A DNA stretch of 64,000 bases from Clostridium folliculivorans (GCF_024341905.1 NZ_BQXY01000004.1:153729-217728); one strand, 5' to 3'. Positions 36,979-47,034 are shown, numbered from the stretch's first letter. The notes: generated from the letters alone by a model not told the origin. Numbers and translations are program-made.

Positions 36979-37557
36979 CTAAACTACACCTCTTAAACCT
37001 ATATCATCTGCAGCTTTTTGCATACCTTTTATTGTTTCTTCTATAATTTCATCTATTTCTACGCCTAGTTTTTCTGCACCTTTCGTTATGACTTCTCTAT
37101 TAACGCCTGCTGCAAAACCTTTTTGTTTCCATTTCTTTTTTACTGACTTAACTTCCAAATCTAGAACACTCTTACTTGGTCTAAGCAAGCAGGTTGCAGT
37201 AATAAGTCCTGTAAGTTCATCAGTAGTATAAAGAACTTTCTCCATAGTTTCTATAGGCTCTATATCATTAACTAGACCGTAACCATGGCTTTGAATAGCT
37301 CTGATATAAGCTTCAGGCCAGTTTCTTTCTTCAAGTATTTCTCTTGCTTTAAAGCAGTGTTCTTCTGGATACATCTCGTAATCCAAATCATGAAGTAATC
37401 CAATAATGCCCCACTTCTCAGAATCTTCGTTATAAAGTTCTGAAAAATGTCGCATTACAGCTTCTACTGATAAGGCGTGTGTTAAAAGGCTTTCAGTTTT
37501 ATTAAATTCTTTTAGAAGAGTTAAGGCTTCTTCTCTGGTTGGAGTTTTTTCAGACAA
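36979..37557 (-). CDS. HD-domain metal-dependent phosphohydrolase
   Basis: 192 residues from a TTG behind AAAGGGTG. HD-family residues are seen at H27 (LLTHALSVE), the HD pair in GLLHDLDYE, and an IQSHGYG. A YTTDELTGLITA block is typical of a widely conserved clostridial group annotated as HD family hydrolase. It acts on a nucleotide or similar phosphate ester in the cytosol; the substrate is unknown. It is expressed alone. Confidence 0.85.
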   Translation of the reverse strand: MSEKTPTREEALTLLKEFNKTESLLTHALSVEAVMRHFSELYNEDSEKWGIIGLLHDLDYEMYPEEHCFKAREILEERNWPEAYIRAIQSHGYGLVNDIEPIETMEKVLYTTDELTGLITATCLLRPSKSVLDLEVKSVKKKWKQKGFAAGVNREVITKGAEKLGVEIDEIIEETIKGMQKAADDIGLRGVV

Positions 37558-37777
37558 TTGTAAATCACCCTTTCTTAGTTGCTATAAGTAAGTAAATATC
37601 GTTAAATATTTTTAATTTATATAAAATATTAGTAATAATATAAGTATTTGTCAAGTTTTTCAAAAAGATTTTATGAATGTGATAAAGGAGAATGTAGATA
37701 ATAAAGATGAGTTGTTGACTCTAAGCTTTAAATGTTACTGCAACTTATATAGTTTTAGTATGGCAGAGGAGGGCAAA

Positions 37778-38962
37778 ATGTGTAGAGAGGCGAAATTACT
37801 ATTAGTAGTTAGTACAATTTTTACGTTAGGTATGGGGTTATCAGGAATATTTGCCAACATATTTTTTTGGAGAGAAACTGGAGATTTTATTGTAATAGCA
37901 ATATATAATTTAATGCATTATGTATTTACACCTGTTTCTTTCATGATTGCGGGATATATAGCTAAAAAGAAAAATGGAATATGGGCCTTAAGAGTAGGAT
38001 TGTTATTATATGCTGTGTTCTATGTATTGATATTATTAATAGGAAAAAATGGAGTTGGAGCTATATACTTTTTAGGTGTTATATATGGATTTGCTTGTGG
38101 GTTCTATTGGCTAGCTTTCAATACTTTGAGTTTTGACTTTACATGTCCTACTAACAGAGATACTTTTAATGGTTATAATGGTAGTTGCTGTGGATTTGCC
38201 AGTATAGTCGCTCCTATAACTTCAGCATACATAATAAGTAGATTTCAGGGCATAAAAGGATACACTATAGTATTTGCTATAACCTTAGCTTTGTTTATAA
38301 TATTGATGCTTATAAGTCTCACCTTAAAGTGTAAGAACTGCGGCAGTAAACTAAACTTAAGAGTTGCCTTTTCTAAAAATAATAATGATTGGGGCATGAT
38401 TCGAAAAGCTACTATGTGTTGGGGCTTTAGAGATGTTATTATAGTATTTATAGTGAATTTACTAATCTTTCAAAATACAGGCAGCGAATTATCACTTGGT
38501 AAGCTATCGCTAGTAGGTGCATTTATTTCATCCTTGTCTTATATGTTGGTGCAAAGGATAATAAAACCTAAAAGGCGAAGAATAGCGATATTTATTGGAG
38601 GTATGTCGGCATTAATAGGTGCATTGCTACTTTCGTTTAGAATAAGTTATATGATATTACTCATTTATACAGTGATGGATTCGTTCTTTATGCCATTTTT
38701 TATGATTCAATTATCATCTACTACGTTTAATGTAATAGATAAATCTCATGAAGGAGACTTAAGAGTAGAATATATGATAAATAAGGATATAGTACTTAAC
38801 TTAGGAAGAATAATTAGTACTATAGTTCTGGTAGTTTTACTTTCTATGTTTAAGCATTATAATATTTTAAATATATATTTAATTATAATAGGTACTACAC
38901 CATTGATATCAGGATATTTTTTATCTAAATTAAAAAGTATTTTAGATGGGAAAATAGAATAA
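37778..38962 (+). CDS. Major facilitator superfamily transporter
   Basis: 394 residues from ATG 37778, which has GAGGAGGG four bases upstream. In-frame starts up to 35 codons earlier (37673) lack an RBS and would add a hydrophilic tail. Twelve membrane helices are visible. It resembles the YqgE-like branch: IFANIFFWRETGDF and FACGFYWLAFN. A Cys-rich linker (LKCKNCGSK) lies between the halves. Substrate unknown. It is followed 28 bases later by a homoserine dehydrogenase gene, so they may be co-transcribed. Confidence 0.85.
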   Translation: MCREAKLLLVVSTIFTLGMGLSGIFANIFFWRETGDFIVIAIYNLMHYVFTPVSFMIAGYIAKKKNGIWALRVGLLLYAVFYVLILLIGKNGVGAIYFLGVIYGFACGFYWLAFNTLSFDFTCPTNRDTFNGYNGSCCGFASIVAPITSAYIISRFQGIKGYTIVFAITLALFIILMLISLTLKCKNCGSKLNLRVAFSKNNNDWGMIRKATMCWGFRDVIIVFIVNLLIFQNTGSELSLGKLSLVGAFISSLSYMLVQRIIKPKRRRIAIFIGGMSALIGALLLSFRISYMILLIYTVMDSFFMPFFMIQLSSTTFNVIDKSHEGDLRVEYMINKDIVLNLGRIISTIVLVVLLSMFKHYNILNIYLIIIGTTPLISGYFLSKLKSILDGKIE

Positions 38963-38990
38963 GATTCATTTAAATTTTGGGGGGATTTTT

Positions 38991-40010
38991 TTGAAAAAAT
39001 CTATAGTAATATGTGGGTATGGTAATGTATCAGTAGAACTTTGCAAAATTATATCAAATAATAAAAACCTTATCATTAATAAATATAATTTAGACTTACA
39101 AGTAATATCAATAATTGCAGCGGAAGGTCAGATTTTTGAAGAAAAAGGTATAGATTTAAGTTTGTTGATAAAGTGTGGTAAAGGGTCTTCTGCTCTCAAA
39201 GAATATGCTAAAGTTAAAGGCTTAAATTTGAATAATAAAGTGATTCCTAAAGGTGATATACTTGTTGAAGCAACTCCAACGAACTTAAACAGCGGTGAAC
39301 CTGGATTAAGTTATTCTTTAGAGGCCCTGAATCTGGGGATGGATTTAGTTTTTGCATCTAAAGGAGCGCTAGTAACTAATTACACGCAAATTTTAGATAA
39401 GGTTAAAGAAAAAGGAGCTAAATTAAATTATAGCGGAGCTACAGCAGCGGCTCTTCCAACTTTAGATATAGGAGAAAATTGCTTGAGTGGATCAAAGTTA
39501 AAATCAATTAAGGGAATATTAAATGGAACTACGAATTATATACTAACTGAAATGACGTTAAATAAAATATCCTTTGAAGAGGCTTTGGAAAAAGCTCAAA
39601 GTATGGGGATAGCAGAGAGAAATCCTACATTAGATATAAGTGGATTTGATAGTGGTTGTAAACTTGTACTAATAGTAAATAAAGTACTGAACAAGAAGTA
39701 TACTATTAATGATGTAACTATAACTGGAATTGATAAAATAACAAATGATGATATTAGAATTGCATATGAAAATGGACAAACGATAAAACTAATAGCAGAA
39801 GCGAGTATCTCAGGTGAGGAAGTATACATGAAAGTTTCACCAGTAAAAGTGATAAATACAAAAATGATGGCATCAGTTAATGGTACAAATAAGTGTATAG
39901 TTTATGATACAGATGAAATGGGTGAAATATTTTGTGCAGGAGGGGCGTCTGATCCTATTGGTGCTGGAGCCGCTGTCCTTAAAGATATAATAAACATGTA
40001 TAAACAGTAA
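38991..40010 (+). CDS. Homoserine dehydrogenase
   Basis: 339 residues from a TTG behind GGGGGGA. The N-terminal Rossmann fold starts IVICGYGNVS. The catalytic domain has the signature KGILNGTTNYILTEM and a DISGFDSGCKLV segment with the conserved Lys. It reduces aspartate semialdehyde to homoserine. There is no C-terminal ACT domain, so it lacks the usual threonine feedback region. thrB/thrC are not nearby. It is the short form of the enzyme and may belong to a specialised pathway with the adjacent MFS transporter (inference). Confidence 0.88.
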   Translation: MKKSIVICGYGNVSVELCKIISNNKNLIINKYNLDLQVISIIAAEGQIFEEKGIDLSLLIKCGKGSSALKEYAKVKGLNLNNKVIPKGDILVEATPTNLNSGEPGLSYSLEALNLGMDLVFASKGALVTNYTQILDKVKEKGAKLNYSGATAAALPTLDIGENCLSGSKLKSIKGILNGTTNYILTEMTLNKISFEEALEKAQSMGIAERNPTLDISGFDSGCKLVLIVNKVLNKKYTINDVTITGIDKITNDDIRIAYENGQTIKLIAEASISGEEVYMKVSPVKVINTKMMASVNGTNKCIVYDTDEMGEIFCAGGASDPIGAGAAVLKDIINMYKQ

Positions 40011-40105
40011 TATTTCTGTTTTACAAAATTATATGTTCATATCTGTAAATTAACCTTTGAAATTACATAAGTAAAGAGGTACTATTTAATTAAGGAGTGG
40101 TTGAT

Positions 40106-40846
40106 GTGTTTAGTGCTGAAAATATTGCGAATTTAAATGAACTAGAATTAGATTTATATAAGTATGTAATTGAAAATATGAATAAAGTAATGTATATGAG
40201 AATAAGAGAATTAGCACAAGAAACTCATGTTTCCACAACTACTATACTTAGGTTCTGTAGAAATATGGGTTGCGAGGGATTCTCTGATTTTAAAGTTAAA
40301 TTGAAGATGCATGCAAAAGAAAATAATAGTAAGATTCTTGATAATAGTATCAACGCTATAGAAGAGTTTATGGAAAGATCTTTAAATGGAGACCTAGATG
40401 AAAGTATATTGAAGGCTGCGCAACTTATAGCTGATTATAATAATGTAATCTTTATAGGAATTGGGAACTCAGGCTTTATAGCAGGATATGGAGCAAGATA
40501 TATGTCAAGCCTAGGAAAGTTTGCTATGCATATAGATGATCCTTATTTTCCACTTATTGGTGAAATGGTTAGCAATAGTGTAACTATAGCACTCTCAGTT
40601 TCTGGTGAAACTGATTCATCTTTAAGACTTGTAAATCTATTAAAATCTAAAGGAAGTAAGATTATTTCAATAACAAACAGAAAAAGTTCAACTTTGTCAA
40701 AGCTTTCTGATATAAATATATCATATTACATAAGCACAGAAAACTTTTTAGATAATGCTTTAGAATATAGAGACGTTACTTCTCAAGTACCTACTGTATA
40801 TATAATTGAGGCGTTAGCTAGAGAAGTCAATAGATTGCTGCTTTAA
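40106..40846 (+). CDS. RpiR/MurR-family transcriptional regulator (second copy)
   Basis: 246 residues from GTG 40106, eight bases after AAGGAG; a GTG at 40097 overlaps that RBS. The HTH (IRELAQETHVSTTTILRFCRNMG) and SIS domain (FIGIGNSGFIAGYGA, ALSVSGETDSS) are complete. It senses a phosphosugar. It lies 0.9 kb upstream of the small ORF and 1.6 kb from the PTS IIB, so beta-glucoside genes are plausible targets (inference). It is a paralogue of 3896..4669. Confidence 0.88.
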   Translation: MFSAENIANLNELELDLYKYVIENMNKVMYMRIRELAQETHVSTTTILRFCRNMGCEGFSDFKVKLKMHAKENNSKILDNSINAIEEFMERSLNGDLDESILKAAQLIADYNNVIFIGIGNSGFIAGYGARYMSSLGKFAMHIDDPYFPLIGEMVSNSVTIALSVSGETDSSLRLVNLLKSKGSKIISITNRKSSTLSKLSDINISYYISTENFLDNALEYRDVTSQVPTVYIIEALAREVNRLLL

Positions 40847-41125
40847 ATAACAAGATGTTTTTTATATGTACCATTTTACAATCTGAGTTATATATAACTA
40901 TATCTCCTTAAACCTTTACATAAGGATTGAGAAATTATATAATGATTTTATAGAGTGTTTTTAATATTCTAATTTGTATATTTGATTCTAAAACTTAGAA
41001 TTAAATAATATTATATACAAGGTTTATACAAAATACATATATAAAATGTATATAGTACAAGCTGTATATTATCTTTACAAGACTAGTTAGGTTTATTTTA
41101 TAAATATATCTTAGGAGGAATGTAG

Positions 41126-41365
41126 ATGAATACTTATGTAGCAGAACTAAATTGTGCACAGTTAAAGCAGTTGGTGGAGTTTTTTGATAATTATCAAGAT
41201 GATAATATAAAATGCACCATTAAAGAAAATGTAAGCAAAATTAAGGCAACAATGGATGTAGAAACAAGTCTTCCAAAAGATAAGTTGGAATCGTATTTAA
41301 AAACAACATTTAAAAATAAGTCAAAGTTTGGAATGGCATTGTATTTCGCGATATATGTAAAATAA
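41126..41365 (+). CDS. Small conserved-looking protein of unknown function
   Basis: 79 residues with a strong RBS (TTAGGAGG) and a terminator just downstream. No membrane segment, no known motif. It has an alternating helix/strand pattern (LNCAQLKQLVEFFDNY, then CTIKENVSKIKATMDV) compatible with a small alpha/beta fold. The 280 bp upstream are AT-rich, with only short repeats of ATACAAG and TATATA. I cannot name a function. Confidence 0.65.
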   Translation: MNTYVAELNCAQLKQLVEFFDNYQDDNIKCTIKENVSKIKATMDVETSLPKDKLESYLKTTFKNKSKFGMALYFAIYVK

Positions 41366-41372
41366 TGAACTT

Positions 41373-41402
41373 AAGAGGATGTATAATAGCATCCTTTTAT
41401 TT
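41373..41402 (+). terminator. Terminator after the 79-residue protein gene
   Basis: AAGAGGATG (41373-41381) pairs with CATCCTTTT (41390-41398), 8-base loop, then ATTTTTT. Confidence 0.85.
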
Positions 41403-41504
41403 TTTACTGTATTGTAATTATAAAATCTTAATGCTAGTTAACAGAATTGTTTTTAAGTATTTAAGATGAGTTTTAGGGGATACATAAAAAAAACAAAACT
41501 TATT

Positions 41505-41590
41505 TGTCTGCAAGCTTCTTTATATGTATTTGGAAAGGTAGATATGCAAAAAAATCATTGAAGAAAACTACTTCAGAGACTTTTTTGTGT
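41505..41590 (+). ncRNA. PTS leader element copy B: conserved hairpin plus intrinsic terminator
   Basis: Hairpin 1 pairs TCTGC (41507-41511) with GTAGA (41538-41542; one G-U). Its loop reads CTTCTTTATATGTATTTGGAA, similar in layout to copy A. It is followed by ATATGCAAAAAAATCATTG, matching GATGCGCAAAAAAATTTAA in copy A. Hairpin 2 pairs TGAAG (41559-41563) with CTTCA (41571-41575) and ends in TTTTTT. The PTS IIB gene starts about 140 bases downstream. The remaining DNA of this 360-bp gap shows nothing I recognise. Confidence 0.5.
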
Positions 41591-41727
41591 AACAACATGT
41601 TTTTTAAAGTTATAATTTTACAAAACAATATACTTGTTACATAAAGTTATAAAACATTTACATTAGGAAATTTACAACTATATAATTGACTTATACGATT
41701 TTGTTTCGTTCTATTAGGGGGGATTTT

Positions 41728-42030
41728 ATGAAGAGAATACTAATTGTTTGTGCAGCGGGGATGTCTACAAGTTTATTGGTTAACAAAATGATGAGTGCTG
41801 CAAACGATAAAAATATAGATATAGAGATATTCGCTTTACCTATCTCAAAGTGCGCTAATGTAGGTAGTACAGTAGACGCAGTTCTTCTTGGTCCTCAAGT
41901 TAAGTTTTTAAAGGGACAAGTTGATAAAATAATAAAAGGTAGAGTTCCAGTTGTGGTAATTGATATGAAGGACTACAGTATGATGGATGGTAAGGTAGTT
42001 CTAGATAAAACTTTAGCTCTATTAAAATAG
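41728..42030 (+). CDS. PTS lactose/cellobiose-family EIIB component
   Basis: 100 residues from ATG 41728 (RBS GGGGGGA); a start 14 codons earlier has no RBS. The phosphocysteine is C8 in ILIVCAAGMSTSLLV, as in CelA/ChbB. The rest (KFLKGQVDKI, VVVIDMKDYSMMDG) fits the fold. It passes phosphate from IIA to sugar at IIC. No IIA or IIC gene is adjacent, so it is an orphan that must partner with distant subunits, perhaps feeding the GH4 enzyme at 33915 (inference). Confidence 0.9.
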   Translation: MKRILIVCAAGMSTSLLVNKMMSAANDKNIDIEIFALPISKCANVGSTVDAVLLGPQVKFLKGQVDKIIKGRVPVVVIDMKDYSMMDGKVVLDKTLALLK

Positions 42031-42049
42031 ACTGCTTAAAAAGTAAAAT

Positions 42050-42109
42050 ATTCGTCTGCAAAGTTTTTCTCGTTTATATTCAGAAAGACGGATAATAAAA
42101 AGATTTTAT
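42050..42109 (+). ncRNA. PTS leader-like element copy C
   Basis: The stem ATTCGTCT (42050-42057) pairs with AGACGGAT (42086-42093), one G-U. The loop holds TTTTTCTCG...ATTCAGAA, resembling copies A and B. A weak hairpin ATAAAA/TTTTAT (42095-42109) follows. It lies 20 bases after the IIB stop and is followed by a terminator, not a gene. Confidence 0.4.
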
Positions 42110-42127
42110 ATAACAAATGGTTAGAAA

Positions 42128-42164
42128 AGTTAGCATGAGTTTATATTTATGCTAGCTTTTTTTT
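42128..42164 (+). terminator. Terminator after the PTS IIB region
   Basis: AGTTAGCAT (42128-42136) pairs with ATGCTAGCT (42149-42157), one G-U, and runs into eight T. Confidence 0.9.
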
Positions 42165-42504
42165 CGTGAACAGAGGGATAAATGGTTTCTAATAATAATT
42201 ATTAGATATTTTTCCAATTTTAATGAAAATTTTTTTTATATTAAATAATTAATTAAATTAATTGTTTCCAGTAGTTAAAAATGTTATTATAGTGTCGATA
42301 AATATATGTAAATGTTGATATAAGTCTAAATGTATAATTTTTGTAGTGATATCTTTAATTGTTGAGTATAGATATTTGTGGAATTTTGTAACCTGAATGT
42401 AAAATAGCGCTTAGATAATAGGGGTAATTTTTAAAGTAAATAGCTAGCTTATACTTAGATTTATATCAATATAAATACAGCTATATTTTTAAGGGGGAAA
42501 AAGA

Positions 42505-44544
42505 ATGGAAAAGGATCAACAACAAAAGAAAAAAGTAAATGATGAGAAAAGGTTTAAGTTTAGGAGTATAAGGGTCAAGCTTATACTTATGATGATTTTC
42601 ATATGTCAAATTCCTTTAATCACTTATGGAGTAGCGGCATATAAAAAATCTTATGACATAATTTTAAACAAGTTTAAGGTGACAACAAATCAAGAAGTTG
42701 GTCTAGTAAATCAGTCATTAGATAACTATTTTAATGGAATCGTTTCAAGTACAATTATGCTTTCCAATGATTATAACTTAACAAATTTAAGCACACATCC
42801 AGAAAGTGAAGAGTATGCAAAAGATGTAATAAAGCAGGTAAAAGTAAGTAATGGAGATATTGAACAAATACTTTTTTCTACTACTGATAAAAAATTAATC
42901 TCTTATCCTGAAACAAACTTCGCATCTGATTATGATCCGACTGCAAGAGGTTGGTATAAAGATGCTATGGAGAATAAGGGGAAGGTTGCATTTTCAGAAC
43001 CTTATAAATCTTTAGGAACAGGCAATAATATAATATCTGTTTCTAAAGCTGTAGTTAAAGACGGTACTGAAGTTGGAGTAGTTACTATAAATATAAATTT
43101 AAGTACATTAGCCGATAATATGTCAAAGGTAACCTTAGGTAATGAGGGCTATGTATATGTAAGTGACAAAAATGGTATCATGATAGCTCACCCTGACAAG
43201 ACACTTTTAGGAAAAGATGATACAACTAAGCAGACATATTGGAATGAAGTAAAGAACTCTAAGAGTGGAATAGCTGAATACATATATACAAAAACAGGTG
43301 AAACAAAATTTGCAAGTTACATAACTAACGATACTACTGGTTGGAAGATAATGGCCTCAATGAAGAAAAGTGAAATAAATACTGACACAAAGGTACTAAC
43401 TAATCTTCTTTATGTATTTTTAGTTGGTGCGTTAATAATAAATGTGATAGTAGCGTTTTTATTTAGTGAAACTATTAATAAAAATATTAAGAAGTTAAGG
43501 TTTGCATTAAACGGAGCTGCAAAAGGTGATTTAACTAATTCTTTAGTTATTAATTCTAAAGATGAGTTTGAAGACTTAGCAGAGAGCTATAATGAAATGG
43601 CTAAGGGCATAAGTGCGCTCGTTGCAAACGTGAAAAATTCAACTGACACTATAAATAAAACATCTATAGATCTTTCGACTATTAGTGAGCAGACAACAAA
43701 TGCTATAGAAGATATAGCTAAAACTATAGATCAAGTTGCTAGCGGAAGTACTCAGCAAGCAAGAGATGTTGAGACAGGAGTATCTGAGCTTGATGCTTTG
43801 GTTAAGAAACTTCAAAGTATATATGAACAAACAACTAATATGACTAAAGTATCAACTGATACAGATAATATGACTAAAACCGGATTAGTAGTTATGGATG
43901 CACTTTCAGATAAGTCTATAGATACAAGTAAAGCATCAGATAAGATAGAGTTAGCAGTTAAGGACATGAGAGATTCATCTTTAAATATCCAAGAAATAAC
44001 GAAGACTATAAATAGTATTGCAGAACAAACAAATCTTCTAGCATTAAATGCAGCAATTGAAGCTGCAAGAGCTGGAGAAGCAGGAAGAGGGTTCTCTATA
44101 GTAGCTGATGAAATTAGAACTCTTGCAGAACAGTCTACTCAATCAACGAAAGATATACAGGTTCTTATAGAGCAAGTTAATGAAAAATCAATGATTGCAG
44201 TAAAATCTGTTACTGAAGCTAAAACTACAATAGAGGAACAAGGTAATGCGGTAAAAGAAACCAAGGAAACCTTTAATGAAATATCTAGAGCTATTGATAA
44301 GTTAGCAATGATGATTGTCACTGTTCAGCAATCAATAAATGGTATTAATAAAGACAAGGATTCCATAATGGATAAAATGCAGAATATGTCTGCTATATCA
44401 GAAGAAACTGCTGCAAGCACAGAGCAAGTTTCAGCGGCTACTCAGCAAGTATCTGCAAGCATGGATTCGTTTAATGAAAAAGCAACTAACTTAAAGGAAT
44501 TATCTAATGGGTTAGAAGATGATGTAAATAAATTTAAGATCTAA
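42505..44544 (+). CDS. Methyl-accepting chemotaxis protein (dCache type)
   Basis: 679 residues. A cytoplasmic basic head is followed by TM1 (about 24-46), a periplasmic-side dCache sensor (about 50-290, with [17 protein letters not shown] and [17 protein letters not shown]), TM2 (about 294-317), HAMP and a signalling coiled coil. The hairpin tip is [19 protein letters not shown], continuing with [18 protein letters not shown]. It binds a small ligand such as an amino or organic acid and controls CheA. RBS AAGGGGG. Monocistronic. Confidence 0.95.
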   Translation: MEKDQQQKKKVNDEKRFKFRSIRVKLILMMIFICQIPLITYGVAAYKKSYDIILNKFKVTTNQEVGLVNQSLDNYFNGIVSSTIMLSNDYNLTNLSTHPESEEYAKDVIKQVKVSNGDIEQILFSTTDKKLISYPETNFASDYDPTARGWYKDAMENKGKVAFSEPYKSLGTGNNIISVSKAVVKDGTEVGVVTININLSTLADNMSKVTLGNEGYVYVSDKNGIMIAHPDKTLLGKDDTTKQTYWNEVKNSKSGIAEYIYTKTGETKFASYITNDTTGWKIMASMKKSEINTDTKVLTNLLYVFLVGALIINVIVAFLFSETINKNIKKLRFALNGAAKGDLTNSLVINSKDEFEDLAESYNEMAKGISALVANVKNSTDTINKTSIDLSTISEQTTNAIEDIAKTIDQVASGSTQQARDVETGVSELDALVKKLQSIYEQTTNMTKVSTDTDNMTKTGLVVMDALSDKSIDTSKASDKIELAVKDMRDSSLNIQEITKTINSIAEQTNLLALNAAIEAARAGEAGRGFSIVADEIRTLAEQSTQSTKDIQVLIEQVNEKSMIAVKSVTEAKTTIEEQGNAVKETKETFNEISRAIDKLAMMIVTVQQSINGINKDKDSIMDKMQNMSAISEETAASTEQVSAATQQVSASMDSFNEKATNLKELSNGLEDDVNKFKI

Positions 44545-44560
44545 TTAAATAAATATGAAG

Positions 44561-44607
44561 GAGAAGCTTGGTATTGCGATAATTAATTGCAGTACTGAGC
44601 TTCTTTG
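44561..44607 (+). terminator. Terminator after the chemoreceptor gene
   Basis: GAAGCTTGGTATTGC (44563-44577) pairs with GCAGTACTGAGCTTC (44589-44603) through Watson-Crick and G-U pairs only, followed by TTTG and TTT. Confidence 0.85.
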
Positions 44608-44747
44608 TTTACTTAATAGAAAAGTATAAAGTTTTAAGCTTAAGATTGGTTTAAGTTAGAATTAATCACTTCAAAGGAATTTTTATTAGCAACTTCGCTA
44701 AGTAGACATATTATATTATTGACTATTTTATAAGGGATTGATGAAAC

Positions 44748-46337
44748 TTGAATAGAAATATAGAGACACATAAGACTAGTATAATTATACTTACTTACAA
44801 CAATATAGAATATACGAAAAAATGTATAGATAGTATAAGAAAATATACAGAACATCTGGATTATGAAATTATAGTTATAGATAATAATTCTTCTGATGAG
44901 ACAAAAGAGTGGTTAAAAAGATGTATTGATATCAGATGCATATTTAATGAATACAATATAGGGTTTCCTAAGGGATGCAATCAAGGAATAAACATCGCAA
45001 CAGGAGATAGTATCTTGTTATTAAATAATGATGTTATTGTTACTCCAAAATGGTTAAACAATTTGTCTTTAGCCTTATGGAGTAATGACAGTGTAGGGGC
45101 TGTTGGCGCAGTAACTAATAGCTGCTCTTATTATCAGACTATCCCTACTTCATATAATAATTACGATGAGCTTGTTGAATTTGCAGATAAATATAATGAT
45201 TCGGATGAAAAGAAATGGGAACAGAGGATTAAGCTAATTGGCTTTTGTATGCTGATAAAAAAGTCGGTTATTAACGAAGTTGGATTACTGGATGAAAGAT
45301 TTACACCAGGTAATTATGAGGATGATGATTATTCATATAGGATAATAAAAGCTGGGTATAAACTTTTGCTATGTAAAGATACCTTTGTTCATCATTATGG
45401 AAGTGTTTCGTTTAAGAGAGATCCAGGTAAAACAAATAATATAATGTATGAAAACTATAGAAAGTTTATAGAAAAGTGGGGATTTGATCCCAGCAGCATG
45501 ACTCTTATAAGATTTGAGATTTTAAATAAGATTATTAATATAGATAATAAACCAATGAATATACTAGATATTGGCTGTGGATGCGGAGCAACTTGTTTGA
45601 AAATACGAGATGAATATGAGAATACGAGGCTCTTTGGAATAGAAAAAAACATTGAAGCTGCGGAGATTGCTAAAAGTTTCATGAACGTGAAGGTAGGAGA
45701 TGTAGAAAATATTAAGTTTGGATATGAGGAAAGCTTTTTTGATTACATTATAATAAGTGAACTTCTTCAATATCTTTATTATCCAGAAAGGCTTTTGAGT
45801 ATTATTAAGAAGTATCTTAAACCCCTTGGACATTTAATATTGATAGTTCCTAATGCTATGTATTTTCCAAAGATAAAACAATTAATTAATGGTAATTGGA
45901 GATATGATGATGGATGCTTAGGTAGTGAAGATGTAAGTTTCTTTACTTTCAATGATTTATATAAGCTTCTTGCCGATTGTAAGTATTATAACATCAAGGC
46001 AGAAGGTATACTTCAAGAAACTAATAAAGAAGATGAGGAGTTCATAGAGAATCTATTATCGATATCAAAACCAGATATGAAAATCCAGTATTTATCTTCT
46101 AGATATATAGTTGTAGCAGACAACAATGAGAATGGGATGGATCAAAGGTTAGCATTTATACTTAGGAGAATAGAATATGATGTTGATATTGAGAATAGTG
46201 TAGGAAAAATTGCTGAATTATTTCTTTCTAAAAAACTTTCAATGGAAGATATAGATAGAGCTATTGAGAAACATATAATTTTAAAAGATAAATTAAGAAG
46301 TATTATGAAAGATATATATTTGGAGGAAAAAAGATGA
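44748..46337 (+). CDS. Fusion of GT2 glycosyltransferase and SAM-dependent methyltransferase
   Basis: 529 residues from a TTG. Residues 8-230 are a GT-A glycosyltransferase: IIILTYNN, VIDNNSSDET, the nucleotide/metal-site LLNNDV (92-97) and an EDDDYSYR (191-198) acceptor-base region. Residues 270-400 are a class I methyltransferase with motif I ILDIGCGCG (272-280), FGIEKN and GHLILIVPN. A helical tail follows. It may add a sugar and methylate it or its neighbour. It is the first gene of a four-gene run; the next start overlaps its stop (ATGA). Confidence 0.88.
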   Translation: MNRNIETHKTSIIILTYNNIEYTKKCIDSIRKYTEHLDYEIIVIDNNSSDETKEWLKRCIDIRCIFNEYNIGFPKGCNQGINIATGDSILLLNNDVIVTPKWLNNLSLALWSNDSVGAVGAVTNSCSYYQTIPTSYNNYDELVEFADKYNDSDEKKWEQRIKLIGFCMLIKKSVINEVGLLDERFTPGNYEDDDYSYRIIKAGYKLLLCKDTFVHHYGSVSFKRDPGKTNNIMYENYRKFIEKWGFDPSSMTLIRFEILNKIINIDNKPMNILDIGCGCGATCLKIRDEYENTRLFGIEKNIEAAEIAKSFMNVKVGDVENIKFGYEESFFDYIIISELLQYLYYPERLLSIIKKYLKPLGHLILIVPNAMYFPKIKQLINGNWRYDDGCLGSEDVSFFTFNDLYKLLADCKYYNIKAEGILQETNKEDEEFIENLLSISKPDMKIQYLSSRYIVVADNNENGMDQRLAFILRRIEYDVDIENSVGKIAELFLSKKLSMEDIDRAIEKHIILKDKLRSIMKDIYLEEKR

Positions 46338-47017
46338 ATGATAAAAAAATTGCCTTTATAACCTCTGTTAATAATGAAGAATTATATGAAGAATCAAAGT
46401 TTTATGTGGAACATCTAATAACCCCAGAGGATATTGAAGTGGAATTTATTAAAATTAAAAATTTCAACTCAATTACAAGTGCCTATAATGAAGGGATTAG
46501 AAGGTCAGATGCAAAGTATAAGGTTTTCATGCATCAAGATGTGTTCATAGTGAACAAAAACTTTATACATGATATCTTACAGATATTTAACCTAAATAAA
46601 AATATAGGTATGATTGGGGTGGTTGGATGTAGGACGATTCCAGCTAACGGAGTATGGTGGGAGGCAAATGACTGCTTAGGTAAAGTTGCAGACAGTCATA
46701 TTGGAAGTATGGAGGTCATCAATTTTAATGAAGTGAAGGATATATATGAAGAAGTGGCAGCTATAGATGGGCTAATTATGATAACACAGTATGATATACC
46801 TTGGAGAGAAGATATATTTCAAGGATGGCATTTTTATGATATATCTCACAGTATTGAATTCAAGAGGAATGGCTATAAGGTTGTAGTTCCAAAACAGCTG
46901 TCAATCTGGTGCATACATGATTGTGGAAGAATAGAATTAAGTTTTAGTTATGAAGATAGCAGAAAAAGGTTGCTTGATGAGTATGCAAAAGAAATAAATG
47001 CTATAAAAGTTACTTAG
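46334..47017 (+). CDS. GT2-like glycosyltransferase (StrF/Glyco_tranf_2_5 type)
   Basis: 227 residues. The N-terminus IAFITSVNNEELYEES, the segment SAYNEGIRRSDAKYKVFMHQDVFI (key HQDV in place of DXD) and GVVGCRTIPANGVWW are typical of the small GT-A family found beside streptomycin StrF and many surface-glycan genes. It starts inside the stop of the preceding gene, with RBS GGAGG. It is cytosolic, with an unknown sugar donor. Confidence 0.82.
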   Translation: MNDKKIAFITSVNNEELYEESKFYVEHLITPEDIEVEFIKIKNFNSITSAYNEGIRRSDAKYKVFMHQDVFIVNKNFIHDILQIFNLNKNIGMIGVVGCRTIPANGVWWEANDCLGKVADSHIGSMEVINFNEVKDIYEEVAAIDGLIMITQYDIPWREDIFQGWHFYDISHSIEFKRNGYKVVVPKQLSIWCIHDCGRIELSFSYEDSRKRLLDEYAKEINAIKVT

Positions 47018-47034
47018 GTTATTTGGGAGGAGAT

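Larger units (their letters stand above)
42031..42504. other. Gap between PTS IIB and the chemoreceptor gene
   Basis: 474 bp without a gene. It begins with leader-like element copy C and a strong terminator (both listed separately). The last 330 bases are AT-rich, with no riboswitch motif that I recognise; they presumably hold the chemoreceptor promoter. Confidence 0.6.
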
